DNA from: Chitinophaga qingshengii
GTDB lineage: Bacteria > Bacteroidota > Bacteroidia > Chitinophagales > Chitinophagaceae
Direction of reading: 5' to 3'
DNA length: 64,000 nt
NCBI RefSeq assembly: GCF_014529935.1
Contig: NZ_JACVFC010000005.1
Coordinates: 496,001 to 560,000 of the forward strand
Shown: piece by piece, positions 34,083-43,372 of the stretch
Layout of the letters: the number at the start of each line of letters is the position of its first letter
Position numbering within the stretch: position 1 is the first letter of the stretch
Translations under genes and position numbers: made by a program
The notes under the pieces: generated by a model
What the model saw: the letters and a program-made list of their open reading frames with translations, nothing else
Databases searched by the model: none
Told to the model about the DNA's origin: nothing

Positions 34083-35414
34083 TTATGGCCGGACGGGTTT
34101 GCCGGCTTTGTATACCGTCACAATGTGACGGGTGTTTTTGATGTCTTTTTCAGGATTGTCTGCCAGCACCAGCAGATCGGCCACCTGGCCGGGGGCAATG
34201 GTACCGGTATTGGGCAATTTCAGTACCCGGGCGGCATTGCGGGTGCCTGCGCTGATAGCTTCCAGGGGTGTAAGGCCTGCCTGCACCATCAGCTCCAGCT
34301 CCAGGTGTTCGGAGAAACCCTGTGCTCTCACCGGCGTGGCGCCGGAATCGGTGCCCAGCGCCACCAGGATACCGGCTTTGTATATTTTGTACAGGTTACG
34401 CAGCGCTGTTTCAAAGGCGGCTTTGTTTTTATCGAAGCCTGGATTGCGCTGCAGTTGTTGCCGGTATTCGGGAGAGGTGATCATTTCATATACACCCGGT
34501 TCCAGTGAACGTTTGAAGAACTCGTCGTGTAGCCATTCCGGTTGGCGTGTATAGATGTACGCGTACTCATCCAGAGATAACGTAGGGACATATACGATAC
34601 CTTTCTTTTTCAGGGTTTGCAATAGTTGATCATCGATATCACGGTCACGGATACTGTGCGCGATGATGTCCATGCCTGCATCGGCCAGCTGTTGGGCATC
34701 TGCGGCGTAATATAAATGGGAGGCTGCCCGCAGGCCATGACGATGTGCTTCCGTGATAACCGTTTTATACACCGCCGGTTCCATCTTTTTGAAACGTCCG
34801 CCAAAATCATCTACCCATAACTTCACCACATCCGGATGTACCTGCGCCACTTTATCCATCGCTGGTGCTACATCGGCGGCAGTAGCCGGACGGTTGACCA
34901 GATCCATGCCGAAATCCACGGGGGGCGCGGCATTGGGTACACCGAAGCCATAGCCGGCGGAATGCAGGCGGGCGCCGGGTAATAAGCCGTTGGCGGATGA
35001 GTCGCGCAGACCGCTTTCAAACAGCATAGGCCGGTCGGTTCCCATGGCCAGCACATGCAATACGCCATAGCCGGCATATTGCTGCAACTGCCGCAGGATA
35101 TTCTCCCGGGTATAGTTGACGGCATTGGTGGTGGTACCTCTTAATGTGCCTACATGTGTATGCACGCTGATCAGCGCGGGCATGACGGTTTTGCCGTTGA
35201 GGTCTGTCACGGTTGCGCCAGGGGCCGACAAATGAGGGCCTACCGCTGCAATGGTATCTGCCTGTATCAGTATATCGGTGTGCGGCAGCGGCTTGCGGCC
35301 GTTGCCATCTATCACGGTGGCGTTTTTCAGCAGTACCGTTTGTGCCGATGCCGCTGTTCCTGCAAACAAGGTTGCCGACACCAGCAGCGCAGAAAAGGTT
35401 GTTGTCATCCTCAT
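34083..35414 (-). CDS. Secreted metal-dependent amidohydrolase
   Basis: 443 residues with a signal peptide cleaved near ASAQT. A second start at 35408 (MTTTFS) is equally possible. Amidohydrolase superfamily barrel: the metal motif HTHVG (HxH) follows the composite beta-sandwich strand; a lysine lies in VVKLWVDD; later metal histidines are in AASHLYY and IIAHSIRD; the final Asp is in ALGTDSGATP. This is the secreted imidazolonepropionase/prolidase-like group. The substrate is unknown. It lies upstream of an SDR gene on the same strand. Confidence 0.88.
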   Translation of the reverse strand: MRMTTTFSALLVSATLFAGTAASAQTVLLKNATVIDGNGRKPLPHTDILIQADTIAAVGPHLSAPGATVTDLNGKTVMPALISVHTHVGTLRGTTTNAVNYTRENILRQLQQYAGYGVLHVLAMGTDRPMLFESGLRDSSANGLLPGARLHSAGYGFGVPNAAPPVDFGMDLVNRPATAADVAPAMDKVAQVHPDVVKLWVDDFGGRFKKMEPAVYKTVITEAHRHGLRAASHLYYAADAQQLADAGMDIIAHSIRDRDIDDQLLQTLKKKGIVYVPTLSLDEYAYIYTRQPEWLHDEFFKRSLEPGVYEMITSPEYRQQLQRNPGFDKNKAAFETALRNLYKIYKAGILVALGTDSGATPVRAQGFSEHLELELMVQAGLTPLEAISAGTRNAARVLKLPNTGTIAPGQVADLLVLADNPEKDIKNTRHIVTVYKAGKPVRP

Positions 35415-35549
35415 CAGTTTACGGATCTATCTTAAATATAACCCAGACTGCATAAACTACCATGTAAAATTTTGCAGGATGTTTCAGGGATTTTGCAGAG
35501 AAAACAGCCGATATCACACAACAGGGCTTTTTCGCGTACCGGGGCGACC

Positions 35550-35557
35550 TATTTTTG
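35550..35557 (+). promoter_or_regulatory. -7 promoter box of the ABC-LytTR operon
   Basis: TATTTTTG matches TAnnTTTG, 23 bp upstream of the ATG at 35581. Confidence 0.5.
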
Positions 35558-35580
35558 AATTCCATCATCAACATGCATTT

Positions 35581-36489
35581 ATGAAATACTGCGTTGAAGT
35601 GTCAGGGCTGGCCTACCAGTTTGGCAAGGGGGACCCTGTTTTACGCGACATACAATTACAGGTGCCACAGGGCGCTATCTACGGTTTTCTCGGACCTAAC
35701 GGCGCCGGCAAAACGACGACGCTGCGCCTGATCACCGGGTTACTGCGAATGCAGGCAGGCAGTGTACAAGTACTCGGGCAATCCTTTCCCAGGCATCGCC
35801 TCGACATCCTGCGGCAGGTGGGTTGTTTGATTGAAAGTCCGGCTATCTACGAACACCTGAGCGCCACGGAGAACCTGCTGGTATTGCAGCGTATTTACCA
35901 GTGTCCGCGAAGCTACATCGCGGACGCGTTGCAAACCGTTGGACTGGCGGCAGTCGCCGGTAAAAAAGCCGGCCAGTTTTCGCTGGGCATGAAACAGCGG
36001 CTGGCGCTGGCGATGGCTTTGCTGCATCGCCCAAAGCTGCTGATACTGGACGAGCCCACCAATGGCCTCGATCCCAACGGCATCATTGAAATGCGGGAAC
36101 TGCTGAAAAAAATCAACAGGGAACAGGGTATCAGTATTTTGATATCGAGTCACCTCTTGCCCGAAATAGAGCGTTTGGCCACACATATTGGTATTATCAG
36201 TAAAGGCCGTATGGTGTTTGAAGGCAGCCTGGAGCAGCTGTCAGGCTTACGGCAGCAGGTACAGGGTTGCCTGCTGGACACGACGGACAATACCGCAGCC
36301 TTGCAACTGTTAAGTACATACGAAATATGCGTGGTTACCGATACCGGCCGGATACAGCTACCAGCCTTACCGGTAGCGGCCATCGCGGAGCTAAACACTC
36401 ATCTGGTACAACGTGGGATTGGTGTTTACGGTATTCAGCCGGTTAAAAATGATCTCGAAACAATTTTCATGGACCTCGTCAACGCATAA
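35581..36489 (+). CDS. ABC transporter ATP-binding protein
   Basis: 302 residues from ATG 35581, where ABC homology begins; the track-long frame from 35251 runs through the promoter and is rejected. Walker A is GPNGAGKTT, the signature is FSLGMKQRL (LSGGQ variant), Walker B is LLILDEPTNGLD, and the switch histidine is in SSHLLPE. The C-terminal ~80 residues are typical of the BcrA/DrrA-type exporters. It is the first gene of a four-gene unit with a permease, a LytS kinase and a LytTR regulator. The likely job is export of or resistance to a cell-envelope-active compound. Confidence 0.92.
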   Translation: MKYCVEVSGLAYQFGKGDPVLRDIQLQVPQGAIYGFLGPNGAGKTTTLRLITGLLRMQAGSVQVLGQSFPRHRLDILRQVGCLIESPAIYEHLSATENLLVLQRIYQCPRSYIADALQTVGLAAVAGKKAGQFSLGMKQRLALAMALLHRPKLLILDEPTNGLDPNGIIEMRELLKKINREQGISILISSHLLPEIERLATHIGIISKGRMVFEGSLEQLSGLRQQVQGCLLDTTDNTAALQLLSTYEICVVTDTGRIQLPALPVAAIAELNTHLVQRGIGVYGIQPVKNDLETIFMDLVNA

Positions 36490-36492
36490 ACG

Positions 36493-37266
36493 ATGTTAGC
36501 ATACCTCCATAGTTTTCAGAGTGAATGGATCAAGAGAAGGCACAGTGCGGCCACCTGGCTTACTGTTTTGGGAGCCGCGCTGGTGCCATTGATCGTATTA
36601 TGTTACCGTTTTTATTATTTTGAACTGCTGGCCGCGCAAAACGCGTCGGCTGATATTTGGGAGCAGCTGTACAATCGCTCCTGGCAATACATGGGATTTC
36701 TTTTGTTGCCTATGGGTGTTATTCTGATCACAAGTTTGATTACGCAAATGGAGACCCGCAGCAACGCCTGGAAGTTGCTGCATATAACGCCACAGCGACT
36801 GACAACGATCTTCTTTGCCAAACTGACTGTCATTTTGGTCATGCTGTTGTCGTTTTTTCTGTTGTTTAACATTGGTATTTACCTGACGGGCGTGTTACCG
36901 GCTCTGTTGGTAAAAGAAGTGCCATTTCCTACGGAGCCTTTCCCCTGGCTGAAGTATCTGTATGGTAACGGAACGTTTCTGATGGCGTGTCTGCCAATAG
37001 TAGCATTGCAGTACCTGATGGGATTGCAATACCGGAATTTTATAGCGCCGCTGGGGGTGGGACTCGGCCTGTATATAGTGTCCTTTATCGCATTCAAATG
37101 GGAATATGCCTATTTTATTCCCTACATTTATAGTATACTGGCATTTATTGATGGTATGCATCAAACAGTAAGGCCGGTGAACATTTATCTGCTATCGGCA
37201 GGTTATTTTGTGGGATTCAGCGCGTTAGCGTATATCTTATATATCCATAAAAAAGAGAAAGGATAA
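36493..37266 (+). CDS. ABC-2 type permease
   Basis: 257 residues with six hydrophobic helices, a short N-terminal cytoplasmic stretch (SEWIKRRHSAATWL) typical of lantibiotic-immunity/ABC-2 permeases, and a basic end (HKKEKG). It starts 3 bp after the ATPase stop, so the two are translationally coupled. With the ATPase it probably forms a homodimeric exporter of the bacteriocin-immunity type. It shows no metal or catalytic motif. Confidence 0.85.
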   Translation: MLAYLHSFQSEWIKRRHSAATWLTVLGAALVPLIVLCYRFYYFELLAAQNASADIWEQLYNRSWQYMGFLLLPMGVILITSLITQMETRSNAWKLLHITPQRLTTIFFAKLTVILVMLLSFFLLFNIGIYLTGVLPALLVKEVPFPTEPFPWLKYLYGNGTFLMACLPIVALQYLMGLQYRNFIAPLGVGLGLYIVSFIAFKWEYAYFIPYIYSILAFIDGMHQTVRPVNIYLLSAGYFVGFSALAYILYIHKKEKG

Positions 37267-37269
37267 TCG

Positions 37270-38289
37270 ATGAAAAGGACAGCGGCTATTCTCTTCAACA
37301 TCGGCTACTGGATTATGTATTGCCTGTTGCTTTTCATTTTGCTGGCGATCATGAGCAAAGGCCATATCAGGTCTGTTGAATGGACTAGCCTGGTTCCGGT
37401 GGGTATTTTTTGTTTCCTGCCTGCTTTGTTGGGGTTCTATAGTTTTTACGCGGTGTTATTCGACCGGTACTTACATCCGCAACGGATTGGCTGGCTTTTA
37501 GCTGCCGGCATGGTTACCGTAATGCTTTGTGGCCTGGTGACGGTATTGGCATTATTGCCCTGGAAAGGGATGGTTAGTATATGGCTGCATTTGGAACTCA
37601 CGGTGGTATTGGCATTGCTGGCGGCCATTCATGGTATCATCGGGTTGGTGCTAAAGGGATTCATCAGCTGGTATAATGACATCAAACTAAAAGAAGAATT
37701 AAACAGGAAAAACTATGAGATTTCGATGGCCCTGATTAAGGCACAGATCAACCCTCATTTCCTGTTTAATACCATCAACAACATTGATGTACTGATTGCC
37801 AAAGACGCTGACAAGGCTTCGCTTTATCTCAATAAACTGTCCGGTATCATGCGGTTTATGCTGTATGAAACGAAAGCGGAAATGATACCGCTATCGCGGG
37901 AGATGACCTACATTGACCAGTATATTGACCTACAGCGCATCCGTTCTTCCAATGCGCGGTATGTGACGTATGAAGTAACCGGAACGCCGGACAACCGTAT
38001 GATTGCGCCGATGTTGTTTATCTCCTACATCGAAAATGCTTTTAAACATGCGGAACATAAGAAGTCTGAAAATGCGATTTATGTCCGTGTGCAGATAGAA
38101 GCGGAGCGGTTGGTATTTGTTTGCCGTAACCTGTACAGCATTGTTGATGCGGCGCCATCGGAGCATAACGGGCTGGGCAACGAACTACTGCGAAAACGAT
38201 TGGCTTTATTGTACCCCGACAGGCATGTACTGGATATTACCCGGGAAGCGGGCGTTTACCAGGTAAATCTAACTATTCAGGATATATGA
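37270..38289 (+). CDS. LytS-type sensor histidine kinase
   Basis: 339 residues. Four transmembrane helices lie in the first ~130, followed by a coiled-coil (NDIKLKEELNRKNYEI) and the LytS/YehU phospho-acceptor block QINPHFLFNTINNI with H at ~161. The ATP-binding region is reduced (MLFISYIENAFKHA for the N box). It starts 3 bp after the permease and overlaps the response regulator by 4 bp (ATGA). No large extracellular sensor domain is present, so the permease may itself act as the sensor, as in BceAB-like systems. Confidence 0.9.
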   Translation: MKRTAAILFNIGYWIMYCLLLFILLAIMSKGHIRSVEWTSLVPVGIFCFLPALLGFYSFYAVLFDRYLHPQRIGWLLAAGMVTVMLCGLVTVLALLPWKGMVSIWLHLELTVVLALLAAIHGIIGLVLKGFISWYNDIKLKEELNRKNYEISMALIKAQINPHFLFNTINNIDVLIAKDADKASLYLNKLSGIMRFMLYETKAEMIPLSREMTYIDQYIDLQRIRSSNARYVTYEVTGTPDNRMIAPMLFISYIENAFKHAEHKKSENAIYVRVQIEAERLVFVCRNLYSIVDAAPSEHNGLGNELLRKRLALLYPDRHVLDITREAGVYQVNLTIQDI

Positions 38290-38972
38290 AGATCAATTGT
38301 ATCATAGTGGAGGATGAACCGCTGGCTATGGAACGTGCCCGGGAATACGTGGCTAAACTGCCTTACCTGCACCTGATGGCCACTTTTGATAATGGCGCGG
38401 ATGCCATGGTATACCTGCGTTTACATACCGTTCAGCTGATCTTGCTCGATATCAATATTCCTGGTATCTCCGGTATTCAATTGCTGGAAACAGCGAATAC
38501 CCGCTGTGAAGTGGTATTAATCACCGCCTACGAAGAATACGCCCTGAAAGGATATGAGCTGAATGTCACCGATTACCTGTTGAAACCCTATACGTTCGAT
38601 CGTTTTGTGCAGGCCATGGACAAAGTGCTGTATAATCTGCAAAGACAGGCCCCTGCGGCCCCGGCATTTATCTTCATAAAAACTTCCTGGCGGCTGGAGA
38701 AAGTAGCACTGGACGATATCCTGTATATAGAGGGCCGTCGTGACTACCGTAAAGTATATACGCAGCAGAAACAAATTATGACCCTGCAGCCGTTTGGCTG
38801 GTTTGAAAAAGAACTGCCGCCAGCCCAGATTTGCCGGGTGCATAAGTCGTATATGGTGGCTGTTGGGAAGATAGACAGCATAGAAAAGGAAGGTATCCGG
38901 ATTGCAGGTATTACCATCCCGGTGTCGGAAACGTACCGTAAGCAGTTTTATGCGTTGATTACACGGGGATAG
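38286..38972 (+). CDS. LytTR-family response regulator
   Basis: 228 residues. Receiver domain at ~1-120 (acidic VEDEP, phospho-Asp in LLDINIPGI, Lys in DYLLKPY). A LytTR DNA-binding domain covers ~135-225 (FIKTSWRLEKVALDDILYIEG, CRVHKSYMVAV). It overlaps the kinase gene by 4 bp. Likely it activates the same ABC operon in response to an envelope compound. A LytTR recognition pair upstream of 35581 is not evident by eye. Confidence 0.93.
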   Translation: MKINCIIVEDEPLAMERAREYVAKLPYLHLMATFDNGADAMVYLRLHTVQLILLDINIPGISGIQLLETANTRCEVVLITAYEEYALKGYELNVTDYLLKPYTFDRFVQAMDKVLYNLQRQAPAAPAFIFIKTSWRLEKVALDDILYIEGRRDYRKVYTQQKQIMTLQPFGWFEKELPPAQICRVHKSYMVAVGKIDSIEKEGIRIAGITIPVSETYRKQFYALITRG

Positions 38973-39004
38973 TGGATATTGTTTAGAAGGTTGTTACTTT
39001 GTGT

Positions 39005-39520
39005 ATGTACAAGTTGCAACCCAAGCCGGTGATCGTTACCCTGGAAATAGCTTCAGCAGACATGGAGCAGTTCAATACGCTGCGTGCTTTACATTTTCCC
39101 GGTCATGCCAATTACCTGGAGGCCCATCTTACCTTGTTTTACCGGTTACCGGGTATGGAAGCAGCTATTCCGGAGATATTGCAACAATATGCTCAACGGC
39201 CTGTTATGCCCCTACAGGTAAGCGGTGTTGTTAACTTCGGTACCGGTGTGGCCTATACGTTACAATCTTCTATGCTACAGGAGCTGCATGCTTCACTACA
39301 AAAAGACTTCGATCCCTGGCTGGTGAAACAGGACCGGCATCCGCTCCGGCCGCATATTACCATTCAGAACAAAGTGACGGCTTTTAAAGCGGCTCAGCTG
39401 CACGCTCAATTAACGGAAAGTTTTACTCCTTTTGATATTACAGCTGTCGGCTTTGGAACCTGGGCTTATTTGCGCGGCCCCTGGAAAGCGTTGGATAGGT
39501 TTATGTTTGAGGAAAGATAG
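39005..39520 (+). CDS. 2'-5' RNA ligase / cyclic phosphodiesterase (2H) family protein
   Basis: 171 residues from ATG 39005; an earlier start at 38999 adds two residues. Two HxT/S motifs of the 2H phosphoesterase fold are present: HLTLFYRLPG near residue 40 and HITIQNK near 120. A near -7 box TTACTTTG lies just before the start, which may make the transcript leaderless. Family members hydrolyse 2'-5' or cyclic phosphates in RNA or nucleotides; the natural substrate is unknown here. Confidence 0.85.
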   Translation: MYKLQPKPVIVTLEIASADMEQFNTLRALHFPGHANYLEAHLTLFYRLPGMEAAIPEILQQYAQRPVMPLQVSGVVNFGTGVAYTLQSSMLQELHASLQKDFDPWLVKQDRHPLRPHITIQNKVTAFKAAQLHAQLTESFTPFDITAVGFGTWAYLRGPWKALDRFMFEER

Positions 39521-39551
39521 TGCGGACGATGTTTTCAGCTTAAGACAATAA

Positions 39552-39579
39552 AAAACGCCTCTCACACGAGAGGCGTTTT
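39552..39579. terminator. Bidirectional terminator
   Basis: A 12-bp perfect stem (AAAACGCCTCTC / GAGAGGCGTTTT) with a 4-nt loop, between convergent 2H-ligase and glycine-zipper genes. Confidence 0.88.
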
Positions 39580-39600
39580 CCTTATAAAATAAAGTTCTGC

Positions 39601-40080
39601 TTACTGTTGGGCTGCTTTTTTCTTTTTCGCGTGATCTACGATCGCGCCCGTACCAGCGCCTACGCCTGCACCGATGATAGTGCCGATAGCGGCGCCCTTC
39701 AGGTGGTCAGGGTTGACGATAGCGCCGGTGATAGCGCCGGCACCTGCACCTACAACGGCACCTTTAGCGGTGTGGCTCCAGCCTTTTTTCTTAGGGGCAG
39801 GAGCTGGTGCGGGAGCAGCAGCTGGTGTATTGTCGGCCGCTACAGAGTTGGGTGCCGCATAGTTGTTGCGGTCAGGCGCTTCTACTGTTTGGCGTTTATG
39901 GGCAGTGTGTTTGATAGCATTGATAGAATCGATTACCTGTTGTTTGGCCACATTCACGGCGTTGATGGAATCGAGGGTCTGTTTTTTTGCCTGTTCAACT
40001 GCGGCTGCAGTACTTGCACTGTTGTTGTTACATGCGAAGAGTGTTACTACAGTGGCTAAGGCTAAAACTATCTGTTTCAT
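39601..40080 (-). CDS. Glycine-zipper lipoprotein
   Basis: 159 residues. The lipoprotein signal is LALATVVTLFACNNN (lipobox Cys near 17). Next comes an alanine-rich helix with the repeated SINAVN/SINAIK heptad-like units, then a Pro/Ala-rich linker (APAPAPAPKKKGW) that can span peptidoglycan. The C-terminal glycine zipper is AVVGAGAGAITGAIV ... AAIGTIIGAGVGAGTGAIV and the tail is lysine-rich. Such proteins are outer-membrane-associated; a porin-like or scaffold role is inferred only. Confidence 0.85.
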   Translation of the reverse strand: MKQIVLALATVVTLFACNNNSASTAAAVEQAKKQTLDSINAVNVAKQQVIDSINAIKHTAHKRQTVEAPDRNNYAAPNSVAADNTPAAAPAPAPAPKKKGWSHTAKGAVVGAGAGAITGAIVNPDHLKGAAIGTIIGAGVGAGTGAIVDHAKKKKAAQQ

Positions 40081-40236
40081 GGTTTAAATTTTTTAAAAAA
40101 CTTTAGGTTTAACCTGCTGCCAGCGAAAATTATGCCATATGTGTAAAAAATGATATAAAAATATAGTTCTATGACCTATATGGTTATTGTAAATTTAATA
40201 TATGATTGACCGTTAGGCTTTTGTGAGCCCCCAAAA

Positions 40237-40881
40237 TTATATCCTGACAACAGCAGGCCGGAGCCGGCGGGCGATGAGCCAGGCGACGAAAATATTCGGT
40301 ACCCAGCAAAGCCATGCTACCACCCGGTAGGCGATGATGAAAAAATGCAGTTCATATACCAGCAACGGGAGCCATAGTCGCAGTGTTACCGCAGCCAGGG
40401 AGGCGGCGTAGCTATAAATCATGAGTCGTTCATGCTGTAACGTGTTGCCTTTGCGGATAGTCGTGTAGGCCAGCAGGGTAGTGGTGAACCAGGTGATGCC
40501 GAGGCCGATGAAGCCGGTTTGGGCAATGGGGCCACCGGTAGCGGTGAAACCAATACAGGTGGCGGCAACGCTGCTGATCAGCACAGCGATCACATATACC
40601 TTGCCCAGGCGCCGATGCCATTGTACATTCCGTTCCCGCAGTTTCCGGCTGAATTGCAGCCAGCCAATCAGCAAGGCCAGTCCACCGGGGATAATATGCG
40701 CATAGAAGCCAATGCGCCAGAGCAGGTTTGTGAGCAAGGCCGGGGGCTTGGACTTCAGCAGACCGAATTTTTCACCCAGTATAAAATATAGGGAAGGATA
40801 AAAGCCTATAATGATGGCCAGGAGACATATTAGTATCCAGGAGGCGCTCCGGAGAATTTTGGTGGTGGCGTGCACAGTCAT
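40237..40881 (-). CDS. DUF2306 membrane protein
   Basis: 214 residues from ATG 40881; in-frame starts at 40905 and 40950 extend into the promoter. Six to seven hydrophobic helices are present, with the DUF2306 core: HIIPGGLALLIGWLQFSRKLRERNVQWHRRLGKVYV, in which His residues could bind heme or metal. The function of the family is unknown. Single gene, transcribed toward a 155-bp AT-rich gap that shows no gene. Confidence 0.85.
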   Translation of the reverse strand: MTVHATTKILRSASWILICLLAIIIGFYPSLYFILGEKFGLLKSKPPALLTNLLWRIGFYAHIIPGGLALLIGWLQFSRKLRERNVQWHRRLGKVYVIAVLISSVAATCIGFTATGGPIAQTGFIGLGITWFTTTLLAYTTIRKGNTLQHERLMIYSYAASLAAVTLRLWLPLLVYELHFFIIAYRVVAWLCWVPNIFVAWLIARRLRPAVVRI

Positions 40882-40994
40882 GGGGTAAAGGAAGTTTATC
40901 TGCATAAATTGCAAATAAAATCCCGTATTAACAACGCTGATTTTCACCATGATAAAGGGGCTTCCCGAAGGGATTGTGTGTCAATCTCTTTTTT

Positions 40995-41873
40995 TCAGGC
41001 AGGGGATGTTTGTTGTTGGCGTGTATTTTTCCTGTGCATGCCCGGTGTGATGCCCCGGTGTTTTTTAAATAAGCGGGATAGATAACTTTCATCGGTGAAC
41101 CCAAATTCCTGTGCTATTTCCCGTACACGCATATTACTATAAGAGAGCCTGATCTCTACCAGTTTCAGTTTGTAGCTGATGATATAATCCTGTATGCTTT
41201 CGCCGGTATGTTTCTTAAAGTATTCGCCGAGATAATTCACCGACATGTTGAAAGTCTCCGCCAGCACCGGCATACGCAGCATTTCCGGTTGATAGATATG
41301 TTCCTGGAGATGACTGATCATGCGCAGTACGGAAAATTGTCCGCTGTTTTCCTGTACATCCTTCGACTCTGACATCAGGAGGTTACGGGCCACCAGGTTG
41401 AGCAGGATAGAGATGGACTGGCGGATGATAAGCTGATAACCTTTTCCCCGTTGCTGGTGTTCACGGGCGATGCTGCAGAGCAGGGAACGGGCCATGGCTT
41501 CGTCTGCCGTATCGCGAAAGATGCAGGCGGATTTAGCATGGTAGTTATGGAAGATATAGTCTGTTTTTTTCATCCAGTCGCACAGTTCCACCCGGTCCGC
41601 TTCATCCTTCAACTGAGTGATAAAAAGCTGTGTGAAGCGAATAATGATAAAAGTGGTTGCTTCTGTGATATCACAATGGTACTGATCCTCCGGGGCCACG
41701 AGGAATAGTTTGCCAGGGCTGTACTCATAGCGGTTGCCATTGATATAATGATATCCTTTTCCGTCACGGATATAGACCAGCTGAAAGGCGGGTTGGGGGA
41801 GCCGTGTGCTTTCCCAGGTATCTTTTTCTTCCAGTATGATGTCGTATGGTTCGTGTATCAGTTGGTGAAACAT
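40995..41873 (-). CDS. AraC-family transcriptional regulator
   Basis: 292 residues from ATG 41873; the longer frame to 41942 runs through the promoter. The N-terminal cupin sensor has RDGKGYHYINGNRYEYSPGKLFLVAPEDQYHCDI. The C-terminal AraC HTH pair includes LAETFNMSVNYLGEYFKKHTGES and EFGFTDESYLSRLFKKHRGITP. It is divergent from the MFS exporter gene at 41963 and probably regulates it. An exact -7 box (41878-41885) lies four bases before the ATG. Confidence 0.88.
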   Translation of the reverse strand: MFHQLIHEPYDIILEEKDTWESTRLPQPAFQLVYIRDGKGYHYINGNRYEYSPGKLFLVAPEDQYHCDITEATTFIIIRFTQLFITQLKDEADRVELCDWMKKTDYIFHNYHAKSACIFRDTADEAMARSLLCSIAREHQQRGKGYQLIIRQSISILLNLVARNLLMSESKDVQENSGQFSVLRMISHLQEHIYQPEMLRMPVLAETFNMSVNYLGEYFKKHTGESIQDYIISYKLKLVEIRLSYSNMRVREIAQEFGFTDESYLSRLFKKHRGITPGMHRKNTRQQQTSPA

Positions 41874-41877
41874 ATCA

Positions 41878-41885
41878 CAAAAGTA
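41878..41885 (-). promoter_or_regulatory. -7 promoter box abutting the AraC start
   Basis: Minus-strand TACTTTTG matches TAnnTTTG and ends four bases before the ATG at 41873, predicting a leaderless message. Confidence 0.45.
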
Positions 41886-41962
41886 CTGACAAAACCCCTT
41901 AAAGTGCAATTTTTTATTGTACAAATGGGGCTTTCTTTGCATCCATTAAAGCAAGGAATTTT

Positions 41963-43372
41963 ATGGATGCAATGGAAAGCCGCCGTTGGTGGGCATTGGC
42001 GGTGCTATGTATGGGTGCGTTTTTGTCGCCGCTGGATTTTTTTATTGTCAACGTGGCGTTACCGGCTATCAAGGATAGTCTGCATGCTTCGGAGGGGGCG
42101 TTACAGTTGGTCATTGCTGGTTATGGTGCTGCGTATGCCGTGTTGGTAGTGACTGGCGGGCGGCTGGGAGATATTTACGGGCGCAAGCGGATTTTCCTGC
42201 TAGGTATGGCGATGTTTACCCTGACATCGGGTATTTGTGCGATGGCGGGGGATATCCGGGTGTTGATAGCAGCGCGGGTGGTACAGGGGTTATCGGCCGC
42301 ATTGCTGGCGCCGCAGGTGCTGTCTACTATCCGGCTGATTTTTCCGCCGAAGGAACAGCCGCTGGCGATGGGAATTTTCGGATCTGTATTCGGGCTGGCC
42401 TCTATCGGGGGGCAATTGCTGGGCGGTATCCTGATGAAGGCGGGGATTTTCGGCTGGACCTGGCAGAGTGTGTTTATGATTAATATACCCGTGGGCATGA
42501 TCACAGGGGTAGCGGGGATGTTTATATTGAAAGAGAATCGTCCAACCGTACGGCAAAGACTGGATATTCCCGGCATGTTGCTGATCACACTGGCACTGGG
42601 TTTATTTATCTATCCGGTGATTATGGGAAGGGAAGCACACTGGCCGGTGTGGATATTTGGCTGTTTGCTGGCATCGCTGGCGGCAGGTGTGTGCTTCGTG
42701 TACACGGAGCGGTATACGTTGCAACAGGGGCGTGCACCATTGATACATCTGCCTTTATTCAAAGACCGGCATTTTGTGAACGGGCTGGCGATTATGTATT
42801 TGTATAATCATACCGCAGCATTCTTTCTGGTGTATCCTTATTATCTGCAGCATGAATTGCATCGCGATGTGTTGTCAGCCGGATTGGCGGTGTTGCCTTA
42901 TGCTGCGGGTTTTTTCGTAGGGCCGTTGATTAGTCCGTTGCTGGCAAAACGGATGGGCGTGCATATTGTCAGCCTTGCCCAGGGCCTGCTGGCAACGGGT
43001 TTCGTACTGGTAGTAGTAGGTTTATGGTATTCTCCGGAGCCGTCGGGTATCGTGCGGTCCGGGTTGTTTCTTGCGGGTATTGGTCACGGTATGGTGATGC
43101 CTTCCATTATGCGTATCATACTGGCGGAAGTGGCGTCGTCAGTAGCGGGGCAGGCTGCCGGTATTGTGAGTACTGCTATCCAGGTAGGCAGTGTGATGGG
43201 CGTAGCGTTGCTGGGAACATTATTCTTCGCATTGCTGGACGCTTTTGCCGCACCGGTAGCCGTGGGCGTTACGCTGGGCGTTCTGGCGGCTTTGCAGGTG
43301 ACGGGGCTGGTGTTGGTCTTCGCGCTAAAATCATCTTCAAAAAATCAAAAAATCATATATGGACAATCTTAG
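41963..43372 (+). CDS. MFS drug transporter (DHA2, 14-TMS type)
   Basis: 469 residues with about 14 hydrophobic helices. The DHA2 motifs are visible: FIVNVALPAIKDSL at helix 1, motif A GRLGDIYGRKRIFL in loop 2-3, and motif C-like SIGGQLLGGILM near helix 5. It is divergent from an AraC gene and overlaps the downstream DUF4440-like gene by 14 bp (translational coupling). It is probably a proton-driven exporter of a toxic compound; the substrate is unknown. Confidence 0.92.
   Translation: MDAMESRRWWALAVLCMGAFLSPLDFFIVNVALPAIKDSLHASEGALQLVIAGYGAAYAVLVVTGGRLGDIYGRKRIFLLGMAMFTLTSGICAMAGDIRVLIAARVVQGLSAALLAPQVLSTIRLIFPPKEQPLAMGIFGSVFGLASIGGQLLGGILMKAGIFGWTWQSVFMINIPVGMITGVAGMFILKENRPTVRQRLDIPGMLLITLALGLFIYPVIMGREAHWPVWIFGCLLASLAAGVCFVYTERYTLQQGRAPLIHLPLFKDRHFVNGLAIMYLYNHTAAFFLVYPYYLQHELHRDVLSAGLAVLPYAAGFFVGPLISPLLAKRMGVHIVSLAQGLLATGFVLVVVGLWYSPEPSGIVRSGLFLAGIGHGMVMPSIMRIILAEVASSVAGQAAGIVSTAIQVGSVMGVALLGTLFFALLDAFAAPVAVGVTLGVLAALQVTGLVLVFALKSSSKNQKIIYGQS

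Noticed and set aside
35251..35580. Long N-terminal extension of the ABC ATPase frame
   Set aside because: Homology begins at 35581; the extension runs through the promoter and opposes the amidohydrolase gene.
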